DNA of 64,000 nucleotides from contig NC_079885.1 of assembly GCF_029227915.1 (NCBI RefSeq), forward strand, positions 8,990,001 through 9,054,000. The letters run 5' to 3'. The DNA comes from Hydractinia symbiolongicarpus (lineage: Eukaryota > Cnidaria > Hydrozoa > Anthoathecata > Hydractiniidae). The notes beneath the pieces were generated by a model that was given only the letters and a program-made list of their open reading frames with translations, did not search any database and was not told the DNA's origin. A program made the translations under genes and the position numbers. Shown in pieces: positions 22,437 through 33,144 of the stretch (positions are counted from its first letter, which is position 1; the number at the start of each line of letters is the position of its first letter).

Positions 22437-23603
22437 TTAAGTAAAGCTAGCCGTACCTAACAGCCGTACCTAAGCCGTACCTTAGCCGTACGTAACTACA
22501 CTTTTCTTTTTAAGGTGAGGTAATGTATTTTAATGGAAAAAACTGAGCTAATCGTAGTGGTAAATTTGTTGTGTCACTGAATTTCTGTTTCTCAATCGCC
22601 AATGAACCCGCAAAATACGAAAAATGTTAACGAAACATCTTGCTCTTATAGAAACCAAACGGGGGAGAGCGCGGGAAGGTGATTCCCAAATCGACAAATT
22701 AAACACAGGAAAGGAGAATAATTTAATTTACAGCCCTAAAAATAAAGGATGTCTCATTCTCTTGCCACCACCTTGGCACGCTTTTATGATTTTATTCTTT
22801 AACCGCCATTCTCTAAAAGCTATTTTTTAATCAGGGAAATAAGTGTGTTTACTGTACTACAATCGGGAATATTTGGGTTCAAAATATTCCCGAAATTTTC
22901 CGTCAATTCCAAAAGATTTATTCAACAGTAATCGAGACTCTAACTTAGCATCTAACATAGATAAAATATTAATTACTAGCCTTCATTTACTCACATTCAA
23001 CTTAAGTCCTCTTTAAAGTTCTGGGTTCTGGTTTTCCGCGAGATAAAACATAAACACACAGCGTGGGGAGTGCTAGTCGCGACAATATTTCTTTACTATC
23101 GGTCTGGGTGGTAAAATGAATGAACCATTTGACAACATACCGAAAATACCAGGCGTGATTTTGCATGTTTAAACTAGTATGCCAAGAAGTGTACTTCATC
23201 TTAACATAAAATATTTTTTAGGTGTTGAAAATAGAAAATAGTAGTGTATATTTTGCTCTTGTAATAGAAAAAAAGAGTGTGTGAGGAATGAAATGACAGT
23301 TTTTTTTGTAAGAACCACCTAGACTTGGATTCTCTTGGTTATTATTTTTCATCTTATTTGTTCATGTGTTAGCGCATTCTCATTTTAATTCTGTCAAGAA
23401 ATATTTCTTTATGTTTGTTGTTGTTTTTAGAAAAATCAGTAAAATTTTGCCCTTGAGTATAGTTGTTATTTCGTTCTTATTTGTCAATAATTTTTAACCT
23501 CATTGTTCTTATAAAAAATTGTTTTTATAAAAAGTGTATATGCTGAATTAAATCGGGACACAGTTAACACAATCAAAATTAAAAATCAAAAACCTTTACT
23601 CAC

Positions 23604-23657
23604 ACATTGTTTCGCGGCTTTATTAGGTTCTTCCTTTTTCTTATCGTTTTCCATCAT
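23604..23657 (-). other. Exon-like piece (candidate first coding exon) inside the TTAA element
   Basis: It reads ATG ATG then an 18-residue Lys/Glu-rich peptide (MMENDKKKEEPNKAAKQC), followed directly by a strong donor GTGAGT. The host gene is not identified. It could be a captured exon or chance. Confidence 0.3.
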
Positions 23658-24003
23658 TAAAATAACGTGCACTCATAAACAACAACGAATATTAAAATTT
23701 TTTAAAAGTTCTTTTGTTTTATATAAAAAGTTTACATCTCTTCCATTAACTATAACATCCAACGAATAAAAACGCGTGTGTTCTTCAACTGGCGAAAACG
23801 TTAATTCTACTCCGTATTTAAATTTAGCCAGCTGTAGTCACTTTTAGCGCTAGCTCTAATATTATCCGCAGCGTAATAATGTTCAATCTTACTTTACTAA
23901 TGTTTTTCATACATTCAATTTTAAAAATCTCTTTTGTATCTGTATTAAAATCATTTTATAAAAAATTATAATACATGTAAGATATATTATTATCGGTATT
24001 TCA

Positions 24004-24087
24004 TCATTGAGGATTCCCTGGGGGGTTACTGGGGCTCGACGATGGAGTGCTCCATTTTTCAACATTTTTATCGGCATAGATATTCAC
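24004..24087 (-). other. Exon-like piece (candidate last coding exon) inside the TTAA element
   Basis: An acceptor (T-rich tract then TAG) is followed by 27 codons (VNIYADKNVEKW, then Ser/Pro-rich) and a TGA. It is noticeably more GC-rich than its surroundings. On the minus strand it lies upstream of the ATG-bearing piece, so the two cannot be successive exons of one gene in this order. Confidence 0.3.
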
Positions 24088-24254
24088 CTAAAAAACGAAA
24101 TAAAAGTTAGACAATTTAACTTTGATATACATTAACTACTAATTTTAAGCTTAGAAGCAAGTGGTCTTACACAGAGCTGCTAATTACGAATTTTCTTAAG
24201 TACGGCTAAGGTACGGCTAAGGTGCGGCTGTTAGGTACGGCTAGCTTTACTTAA

Positions 24255-26013
24255 CCATAAAAACAACATCAAAAAGTTCTGGAAAGGAATTAATCAGTTT
24301 TTGAATAGGAACAAAAATCAAAACACACCAACTGCTATAAAGCAAAATGGTAAAACATTCACTGATCCAAAAGACATTGCCTCTTTGATGAACTTATATT
24401 ATGCAAATGTGGCTCCAGAATTGGTCAAAAAATTACCAAAAAGTTCTTCCAAAAAAAATTTTAACGACTTTTTAAAAGACAGAAACCCTTTTTCATTTTT
24501 TTGCTCTGCAGTTTCTCCACAAGAGGTGGAAGACCACTTATCTAAGTTGGATCACACTAAAGCAGTTGATGTGTATAATTTCCCTATAAAACTCATAAAA
24601 CAAAATTGTGATCTCCTATCTGAACCATTATCTATTACCATTAATAAATCATTCTCTGAAGGTGTGTTTCCAGACGCATTGAAATATGCAAAAGTGATTC
24701 CTTTGTTTAAAAATGGGACAAGGCATGAAGCAAAAAACTATAGACCGGTATCGATTCTTCCGTTATTTGACAAAGTAATTGAAAAAATTATGCATAAAAA
24801 ACTAACGACTTTCTTGGATCAATACAAAATAATATCTCCTTCGCAATATGGATTTCAAAAAGGTAAGTCAACTAGCTATGCAGTCCTGGATCTAATTACC
24901 AAAATATCTTCTTCATTAGCAACTCAGAGTCACTCTATCGCTATTTTTCTTGATTTTGCCAAGGCATTCGACACAGTAAACCATACTATACTACTAAAAA
25001 AACTAGAACACTATGGAATTCGTGGAATAGCTAATAAATGGTTCAAGTCATATCTATCTGGACGGACACAAAGTGTATCAGTTTCTAACATTCTGTCAAG
25101 TGCATTACATATTAGTTGTGGAGTTCCACAAGGTTCAATCTTAGGACCAATATTATTCTTACTTTACATAAATGACATCTCTAATGCTTCCCCTTCTTTT
25201 AAATACACACTATTTGCAGATGATACTAGTTTATTTATTAATAGTAACAACAAACAAGAATTATTTAAAAAAACTAATAACGAGCTAACTTCTGTCTGTG
25301 ATTGGCTTATTGCAAATGCTTTGAGCCTGAATGTTACCAAATCTAACTACTTATTTTTTAGCAAAGAAAAACATGTCGATATCCCGGAGATCAAGTTACT
25401 AGGAAAGAACCTGACTCGTAAGAATTCTGTCAAGTATTTGGGAATAATAATAGATGACGAACTTTCCTGGGATAATCATATACAATCTGTTTCAAGTAGA
25501 ATTTTACAAGGTATTGGTATCCTAAGGCGTCTCGGTCCTATTCTTCCATGCAAATCTTTACTTTCCATATACTATAGTTTAGTTCAATCACATATCCAAT
25601 ATGGTGTTATCAACTGGGGATCACCAAACACTAAAAATATAAACACCATCAATAGATTAGTAAATAATTGTCACCAAATTCTAACAACCAATAATAATCA
25701 AACTATAAACGATATGAAACTTTTAACATTCTATCAGATATACATGGTTAATGCCTGCAGGTTGTTATTTCAGTTTCATAACAATAACCTACCTCCTAAT
25801 GTTTACAACATATTTAAAAAATCTGATAGTGTACATAATCATAACACCAGACAGTCTCAAAACATGGGTCTTCATATTCCTCACAGAAATAGATATCTTC
25901 CTTTACTATATCTTGGTCCTACTTACTGGAATCAATATTGTGTAAACTTGAAAAAAGATACTCTCATATCAACATTTATACATCACTTAAAAGAGAAATT
26001 GTTAGTTCTATAG
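24255..26013 (+). pseudogene. LINE reverse transcriptase domain
   Basis: The open frame has no proper start because the 5' part is cut off. RT blocks in order: KVIPLFKNGTRHEAKNYRPVS, SQYGFQKGKST, IFLDFAKAFDTVNH, GVPQGSILGPILFLLYIND and FADDTSLF (the YADD box with Phe for Tyr). The C-terminal block is YLGPTYWNQYC. There is no RNase H domain. The 570 residues downstream of the insert are otherwise intact. It encodes target-primed reverse transcription activity in intact relatives. Confidence 0.9.
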
Positions 26014-26353
26014 TATATCAAACATATTTTTTATGCGATACTATATAATATATTATTAGTATTTATAAACAACATCATTTGCTCAAAGTATTACCAATAC
26101 TACTCAATAGTTTTTGTAATCTTTCAATACCTATTCCTTTAATTTTATAACTTATTTAAGTTCATTGTCAAAGAAAAACACTCCCCTTTTTGCTCTTTTC
26201 TCGGTTCCCCCACCCCCATAACATTTTTTTTAAATGTATATAGTTTTTAAAAAAGAAAGTTTATATATTTATATGGTGTACACGGCTTAGAAAACCCTTG
26301 TGGTTGTATTTGTGTATACTTAGTTGTAACTTTATTCTTCAAACAGAATACAT

Positions 26354-26359
<6 letters not shown>

Positions 26360-26388
<29 letters not shown>
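26360..26388. repeat. T29 homopolymer (A29 on the minus strand)
   Basis: An uninterrupted run of 29 T. On the minus strand it is an A-run 65 bp downstream of the tRNA-Glu gene. It could be a retroposon tail or the tail region of the preceding LINE. Confidence 0.9.
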
Positions 26389-26392
<4 letters not shown>

Positions 26393-26453
26393 CGCATGAA
26401 AAATACAAAATTTTGTTTTTCTTATCAGCCTAATAGAAATCGGGCAAAAATGG

Positions 26454-26525
26454 CTCCCGCACCGGGAATCGAACCCGGGCCGCCTGGGTGAAAACCAGAA
26501 ATCCTAACCACTAGACCATGCGGGA
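26454..26525 (-). tRNA. tRNA-Glu (UUC)
   Basis: On the minus strand the 72-nt gene has acceptor TCCCGCA/TGCGGGA with discriminator G, D arm TGGTCTAGTGGTTAGGA, anticodon loop containing TTC (CTGGTTTTCACCCAGG) and T arm CCGGGTTCGATTCCCGG. A five-T terminator follows four bases later. It reads as an intact tRNA gene. Confidence 0.94.
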
Positions 26526-27123
26526 TTAAATCAATTATGCTCTAATAACCATGTAATAACTTAATACAAGGTAAATACAAGGAATAAATTGCGTTTTTAA
26601 TAGTAACAGGAATGTTGTTAAGTTGTTAAGGCTTTTGATAGAATACATAGTTATTTATTCCACCTTTTTTTTTTTATTTTTAATTATCTGTTTAATTATC
26701 TGTGCTGTTCTGCCCAGATTGCGAAAACGGCCTGTTTACAACCGGAACAGCCGGATTATGTACGCATGGTCCGATTGTGTTTTTTTTGCACTGGTTATGT
26801 CGTGGTGACCGGATTATGAACGCTGATATAATGGCTGGCCAGGCAGGCTGTGATTGGCATTTTCTTCGAACTTTTGTGAATTAAACATTCTTTGGAAGAT
26901 AGAACACCCCTAAAAACTAGACATGGCGAAAGAAAAAAGCAAGATGTAATTCTTAGTATAAACTATATTTGTAGTAAATACATTTTAACATAATATACTT
27001 TGAAGTAACTAAATTTCACGGAACCTAAATTATTCTTTTTACGAAAATTAAGTTTGGTGAAAAGTTATTAAACTTGCGAATCCCAAAATTTATTATTTGC
27101 CACGAAATTTCGTTTCATTTGAG
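26526..27123. other. No gene recognised
   Basis: AT-rich spacer between tRNA-Glu and the HECT/DDE transposon. Short open frames overlap one another and show no domain. Confidence 0.45.
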
Positions 27124-27157
27124 AACAACAACTACGGTGGCCCATAAGAGAAGTTGG

Positions 27158-27216
27158 TCACGCCAAAAGAAAATTGATCACGTTAAAAGAAAATTGATCA
27201 CGCCAAAAGAATTAAC
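27158..27216. repeat. Left subterminal repeats of the HECT/DDE transposon
   Basis: Three consecutive 20-21-bp copies around CACGCCAAAAGAA (the middle one CACGTTAAAAGAA). They are the inverted counterpart of the ten-copy array at the right end and are likely transposase-binding sites (inference). Confidence 0.85.
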
Positions 27217-27365
27217 TAAACAGTAAAAAAGAAACTATTCGCGCCAGAATGCATTTGTCTCGTTTATTCAGTGTCGGGTTATCACAGCCTTAATTATATA
27301 TTTGGGAAAACAAGAAAGGGTGATATACTGTGATGGCACTCGTTTTCTTATATGTTTATTGAAAC

Positions 27366-29875
27366 ATGTATTGTCAATTTTGTGGTAAGGAACGAAAAAT
27401 CACTGCACTCTTCTGCACAAACTGTGGTAAAGGTATGTTTTGATTTTTTAAGATGGATGTGTTAGCTAGCTATATATAGCTAGCTTCTGTTTTTCATTAA
27501 CTAGCTAGCTAATAGCTAGCTAGCTAGCTATATATATACTCTTTTGTTATTTTTTATCCATAATAAGCTGACACCTGAGAGAGAATAAGAGAAAAGTAAT
27601 GAAACACTTGATAATTTTCCCCTCACCCCCATTATTATATACAAAGAAGTATCAGCCTAGCCTGTTTTGTACAAACACTGTGTAGTGCTATTTGCTGTAT
27701 TTAGCCATGCCTGAAATTCCTGCTGAAGACACCACATCTCCTGAATCCTCATCAAAAACATCATCAAACGTTGCAGGACCATCAACAATTTCAAAAACTA
27801 TTTCAAGAGGAGGTAAGCACATTTGAGGTCAAGGGATGATTTTGTATAATTATACCTAGCTATAGCTATGTTGCAATTATTTTAATTTGACAATCAGTAC
27901 ACAACCGTATACAAATCAAGCTTCTTATATATACATATATATTCAGATAGCAGTAAAACAGTTCTTTGAAAAAATATATTACAGCATAAAAAGAACAAAG
28001 CATGACAAGCTTTGCAGTTTATTACTGGTAGTAATTTATATACAGTATATAAAATCAGTGTAATATTCTTATTTTTTTCATTTAGATAAATCACTTACAT
28101 TTTTGGAATTCACCAAAACCAAATCCAAAAGTTGGTTTAACAAAGTGCAAAGAAAAAAACAAAAGTCAAATGAAGTTGCCATTAATATTGGTATATTATT
28201 ATGGAATGAACGGGCTGGTTCTGTTAAACCAATTCGTGGGAAGCGTGTTTGCTTGCGTATAAATTCAGATGCAAGTTATGAAAGGATTTATTCCCAGGGT
28301 CTTCAAAGAATGACAGATTTCCATAGGGATATTATAGTAGAAAATACGAACTATCTGTTGGCATTTGAAAGTGGTGAAATAGCGTATTTTATCCCAGGCA
28401 CTACTCAAGAATTCATTTTGGAAAAATACAAGAATGAATTAGGGAAGGAGTACAAAAACATCACACTTTATTTGATATCAGAGGATGACAAGATAGTTTT
28501 GGATAAACTTAAAAACAGCGCATTCAATGATCATGATTTTGACCAGGACTTTGAAACAGCCCCCAAAAAATTTAAAATTGAGTGTAAAGAACAACAGGAA
28601 ATGGATGATGAAATATTTGCTTCTCAAGTTCAAGCTTTGTATGAATCTGATTTTTATGAATTACCTGATGTTCCTGAATTTACAGATATACCAGATTTAC
28701 CTGATATAGTGAATTTGCCCAAGATTTTGGAGGATATGGGAAGAAATATCGAAGAAGGACAATTCTTCTTGAATATTCGGAGAAATTCAGATGTGCAGAG
28801 AATCCTTACTCTGTGGGCAAGACAGAAAAGCCAGTCACCTAAAAAAAGGCTTATGGTTAGGTTCATAGGAGAGAGTGGGATTGATTCAGGTGCTCTTAGT
28901 AAAGAATTTCTTACTGATGTTATTATTAAGATTGGTGAAAATATGTTTCCAGGAGGTGCACCAAAGGACAGTATGCTTGATATTCAGAATAGTAATTTTT
29001 TCTCTTGTGGTCAAATCATGGCAGTTAGTGTTGTTCAGGGTGGTCCACCTCCTAATTTCTTTCACAAAAGTGTGTATGATTTGTTATGTAATGATCCACT
29101 AGATATGAAGGAATTGAATGTAGATAAAAACTTTGTGCAAGCTGATCAAATTATGTTTGACCAAATTAAGCAGGACCCAGAAGGACTTTCCTCCATTATC
29201 ATAGATCATGGTTACAGTGGATTAATCAACAAGCAACACATTGATGAAATTTTGGAAACTGTTATGATCAGTATAATCTCAAGAAGACGAACTTACCTGG
29301 AAGAAGTTTCAAAAGGGTTAGAGCTCTTTAGTCTGCATGCAAAGATCATGCAAAATAAAGCTTTAATGGAACCTTTATTTGTTTGTAAAGAGAATTCAGT
29401 TGTAGATTCAAACTATCTTCTTTCACTGCTGCAACCTGTGTTTTCTTCTGATGAAGTAGCAGAAAAAATTTTGGAAGAAAAATTTCTTGATTACCTACAA
29501 GACTTTATAAACGATCTTGAAGATTCAAAAATCGTTGGAATTTCTAGTGAAGTCCTTGGTTGGTATGACAACGAAAATATGGACGAAACAATACCATACG
29601 GTCACAAAGTTGATGCTGATTTGTCTACTGGTGGTTTGCTTGGATGGTTAACCGGCCAAAAGCACCATCCCCTTTTTGAAAAAGATTTCATGATCACAGT
29701 TTTGTTTAACCATGACTGCTTTGTGGCATATCCTAACCATAGAATTTGTTTCCCAGTTGTCAGTGCGTGCAGCAGGGAGTTAACACTACCAACACAACAC
29801 TGCAAATCTTATGATGAATTTAAAGATAACTTCCTATTGGCTATTTCAAAAGGCCAGGCTTTTGGCCTCAGTTAA
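27366..29875 (+). CDS. Transposon-borne HECT E3 ubiquitin-ligase-like protein
   Basis: There are three exons: 27366-27432, 27705-27812 and 28086-29875. All are GT-AG with matching phases, giving 654 residues. The N-terminus is a small zinc ribbon (CQFCGKERKITALFCTNCGK), then a Ser/Thr-rich linker. The C-terminal half is a HECT domain: RLMVRFIGESGIDSGALSKEF is the typical start, and PVVSACSRELTLP places the catalytic Cys at about residue 620, followed by SYDEFKDNFLLAI. HECT ligases carry ubiquitin on that Cys before transfer to substrate. The gene lies wholly inside the 9-bp-TSD transposon, facing the integrase, so it is annotated as a transposon cargo or accessory gene rather than a host gene. 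Its role in transposition is unknown. Confidence 0.85.
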
Positions 29876-31726
29876 AAACACTTTTGTGATATATTTTATT
29901 GAGTATGCATAAAATTTATGTTGGATACGTTTTGTTTGTTTTTGTTTGGAATTTCGGACATTATATTTTCTACAACTTATATATTGCACATGATACTTTA
30001 TGATGTGTAAAAACAAAACTAATAGGTTTGAGGATATTTTTACAATTTTGTTAAAACTGTTTGTGTTTCCACTTTTTAATTCTGCAAGCTCGTTTGCATT
30101 TGTTACTTTTCGTAAATTCACTTGAGAATCGACATGCTTTTAACATATCCTTTTAAAAGTTAAATTATTTTTATTGTTCCATTTGCTTTTTTATCTTCCT
30201 GTATACTTTTTTATAGTTTACTGTTATTAACAATTGTTTATCATTAGCTTTACATGTTTTTCTTTATTATAAGAACACTTAATTGCAACAAACGCTCTTA
30301 ACTTTTTTAACTTTTATGTTCTTAGCTTATTCTAAAATTATGTTCGCCGTGAAACAAATAAATGTATGTTTAATCACAAACAGATAATATAAATCGGTAC
30401 AACTCCAAGGCATCCGTCCATTCTGCTGGATTTTGTATGTCATTTTCTTCAGTGAGATAATCAAAGTACTTCGTATACTCATTGGAATAGTCCCTCACAA
30501 CCACATGTTCTGAAACGTCTTGAAAAGCTTCAATCGTTACTTCGTTTTTATAATCACGAGCGTCGGTTTGTTCTGGTAAAAAGTATAGCGCGTCCGGCCG
30601 CCCTGCAACTGTCTGGAATTTGGACTTTCTTATACGATGAGTGTTCCAATGCTCTTTGACTAGATCTAAATCGTTCTGAAGAACTCCAGAGAATGAGTAC
30701 CATAGTGCTTCCATTTTAATTTCTGACGCAGTGTCAATTTCCCCTGTTGAATCCAAGTCTTTAAAAAAGTTCCTCCACCAGCACGCCCGCTGTTTGCCTC
30801 AGTTAAAAACACTTTTGTGATATATTTTATTGAGTATGCATAAAATTTATGTTGGATACGTTTTGTTTGTTTTTGTTTGGAATTTCGGACATTATATTTT
30901 CTACAACTTATATATTGCACATGATACTTTATGATGTGTAAAAACAAAACTAATAGGTTTGAGGATATTTTTACAATTTTGTTAAAACTGTTTGTGTTTC
31001 CACTTTTTAATTCTGCAAGCTCGTTTGCATTTGTTACTTTTCGTAAATTCACTTGAGAATCGACATGCTTTTAACATATCCTTTTAAAAGTTAAATTATT
31101 TTTATTGTTCCATTTGCTTTTTTATCTTCCTGTATACTTTTTTATAGTTTACTGTTATTAACAATTGTTTATCATTAGCTTTACATGTTTTTCTTTATTA
31201 TAAGAACACTTAATTGCAACAAACGCTCTTAACTTTTTTAACTTTTATGTTCTTAGCTTATTCTAAAATTATGTTCGCCGTGAAACAAATAAATGTATGT
31301 TTAATCACAAACAGATAATATAAATCGGTACAACTCCAAGGCATCCGTCCATTCTGCTGGATTTTGTATGTCATTTTCTTCAGTGAGATAATCAAAGTAC
31401 TTCGTATACTCATTGGAATAGTCCCTCACAACCACATGTTCTGAAACGTCTTGAAAAGCTTCAATCGTTACTTCGTTTTTATAATCACGAGCGTCGGTTT
31501 GTTCTGGTAAAAAGTATAGCGCGTCCGGCCGCCCTGCAACTGTCTGGAATTTGGACTTTCTTATACGATGAGTGTTCCAATGCTCTTTGACTAGATCTAA
31601 ATCGTTCTGAAGAACTCCAGAGAATGAGTACCATAGTGCTTCCATTTTAATTTCTGACGCAGTGTCAATTTCCCCTGTTGAATCCAAGTCTTTAAAAAAG
31701 TTCCTCCACCAGCACGCCCGCTGTTT
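29865..31726. repeat. Perfect-looking tandem duplication, 2 x 931 bp
   Basis: Copies 29865-30795 and 30796-31726 have equal length and appear identical wherever compared, including identical translations. The unit begins GCCTCAGTTAAAAAC (end of the HECT gene) and ends GCCCGCTGTTT (inside the integrase). The first copy therefore holds a truncated, orphan 3' part of the integrase (30370-30795). Either a very recent duplication or an assembly artefact. Confidence 0.95.
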
Positions 31727-32476
31727 ACAAAATTGAGACCACCAGCATTCGATTCGCTGGTTTCTTGGTGACGATACATAACGATGTGCGTCTGAGTTAC
31801 CTCTAAAATAAGACTGTATAGCTGCCACAATGCTGTTTTAGGTACCAAGATCAGTGATCAATTCTACAGGACAACCTTCTGCAGTGTTAACGGCAGTTAA
31901 GTATAAGCATGCAATATTGTCCGGTGCGTTATTTGATCGTGTTACTTGTAACCAGAGGATACGACGGCTATACCCATCTATGGCACCATGTATTGGGAAT
32001 CCCCAAGGCTTTATTTTGTCATAGCCATCAATGTGCCATGCAAAATTGGGTCCTGGATTAACATATCTTCTTCTACGCAAGCGGTGACGTTTTCGATTCT
32101 CCGAACCTTCTGGATCTAATTCCTTCAAAAGTGATTGGACTACTGATCGAGGAACTCTGATACCTTCTAATTCCAAAGAATGCCAAACTGTTCGGTATCC
32201 GCTTGCAGAACCTGGTCCATTTATCATTCCTTGTATTCTCTGTCTTACAGCGTCATGCGTTATCGGGAATGGGGAATTCCTACGTTTCAGTCCATATTTC
32301 TTAAGTCGTCTCAAAAGAGTTCGATAACTGATTGTATAGCTATGATATTTTCTCAAAAAAGTCAGGATATTATTGTAACCAAAGCCTCTATTAAAGTAAT
32401 ACCTCAGCAACTCCTCTTCGTCGAACATATCAACGTCTTGTTGCCCTAATATATCATCTTCTGAATCAGCAGCCAT
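31301..32476 (-). pseudogene. DDE (rve-type) integrase/transposase with one in-frame stop
   Basis: A single frame of 391 sense codons is broken only by TAA at 31838-31840. The N-terminal third is a helix-turn-helix-like region (YNNILTFLRKYHSYTISYRTLLRRLKKYG). The catalytic core has FAWHIDGYDK (first Asp), GAIDGYSRRILWL, ELITDLGT (second Asp), then the stop where relatives have GTEN, and RNQRIECWW (Glu). The DDE residues are thus still encoded. It cuts and joins transposon ends in intact relatives. It resembles integrase-core transposases of animal DNA elements and seems nearest to Ginger/rve-type enzymes, but the superfamily is not settled. Its 3' end is duplicated at 30370-30795. Confidence 0.85.
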
Positions 32477-32540
32477 ATTGATCGTTATTGTCCATTAAAT
32501 GACCTGGTAGCAAGATAAAATGACTGGTACACTGGAGAAA

Positions 32541-32600
32541 AGAAAAAAACATTCCTTTTATTTTTACTTCTCTGTAACAATAAAAGGAATGTTTTTTTCT
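32541..32600. repeat. Perfect 21-bp-arm hairpin near the right transposon end
   Basis: Arms 32541-32561 and 32580-32600 are exact reverse complements (core ACATTCCTTTTAT / ATAAAAGGAATGT) around an 18-nt loop. It lies between the integrase start and the subterminal repeat array. Confidence 0.9.
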
Positions 32601-32795
32601 TTTGGCGCGAGGTTAATTCTTTCGGCGTGAAGTTACTTCTTTTGGCGTGAAGTTATATTCTTTTGGCGTGAAGTTAATTCTTTTGGCGTGAAGTTATATT
32701 CTTTTGGCGTGAAGTTAATTCTTTTGGCGTGAAGTTAATTCTTTTGGCGTGAATTTAATTCTTTTGGCGTGAATTTAATTCTTTTGGCGTGGCAG
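32600..32795. repeat. Right subterminal array, ten TTCTTTTGGCGTGAAGTTAA units
   Basis: Ten units of about 20 bp, the innermost two variant (GGCGCGAGG, CGGCGTGAAG). The outermost abuts the inverted repeat. Asymmetric with the three-copy left end. Confidence 0.93.
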
Positions 32796-33144
32796 TTATG
32801 GGCCACCGTAAACAACAACTTTGCTACCAGGGCAATTTACTTGTCAGAAGTGATGACAAATGATATAAAAGTGGTGGGCCCGATTCTACTTTTCAGCGCA
32901 GCGAATATTTCGATGCAAAATCATAACAAACAAAACTGCGCATGCTCAGATATAATTCGCCGTCGAATTCGCCGTTCAATTCTCTTCGTGAAAATCCCCC
33001 TTAAGCTCGGTTCCCACTGTGGTTGTTTATGTGTTTTAAGTATGTTTTAAATAAGATTTTAGTTAAACCATAATGTGAACGTGTTCGTGTTTTAACCCTA
33101 TTTGGTCCGGGGGTGGCGGATTCTGCCCCCCCCCCCCTGACGGT

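Larger units (their letters stand above)
22441..24250. mobile_element. 1.8-kb TTAA-flanked DNA element with repeated-motif TIRs
   Basis: Both ends are flanked by TTAA (22437-22440 and 24251-24254). The inverted ends of about 54 bp begin GTAAAGCTAGCCGTACC and consist of tandem AGCCGTACCTTA-type units. TTAA targeting is known for the piggyBac and Kolobok superfamilies, but the terminal bases fit neither clearly. No transposase ORF. It carries two exon-like pieces on the minus strand (listed separately). Confidence 0.82.
22030..26350 (+). mobile_element. 5'-truncated LINE (CR1/L2-like), split by a DNA element
   Basis: The retained part runs from the endonuclease-RT linker (22038) through the reverse transcriptase to a stop at 26013 plus a 3' tail. 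The endonuclease is absent, the usual result of incomplete target-primed reverse transcription. It is interrupted at TTAA by the 22441-24250 element. The exact 5' and 3' ends are uncertain. Confidence 0.75.
27133..32810. mobile_element. 5.7-kb DNA transposon encoding a HECT-domain protein and a DDE integrase
   Basis: The termini TACGGTGGCCCATAA / TTATGGGCCACCGTA form a 15-bp perfect inverted repeat, flanked by a perfect 9-bp duplication AACAACAAC (27124-27132 and 32811-32819). Inside both ends are tandem copies of a CACGCCAAAAGAATTAA-type repeat, three at the left and ten at the right, in inverted orientation. The two genes are convergent: HECT (+) and DDE integrase (-). A 931-bp exact-looking tandem duplication lies between and into their 3' ends. 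The integrase carries a stop codon, so this copy is probably not autonomous. Confidence 0.92.

Noticed and set aside
27366-29875. HECT gene as a host ubiquitin ligase
   Set aside because: It lies wholly inside the TIR pair with 9-bp duplication, convergent with the integrase; host origin of the family remains possible, but this locus is transposon-borne.
32600-32795. CRISPR-like array
   Set aside because: Direct repeats without unique spacers, abutting a transposon TIR in animal DNA.
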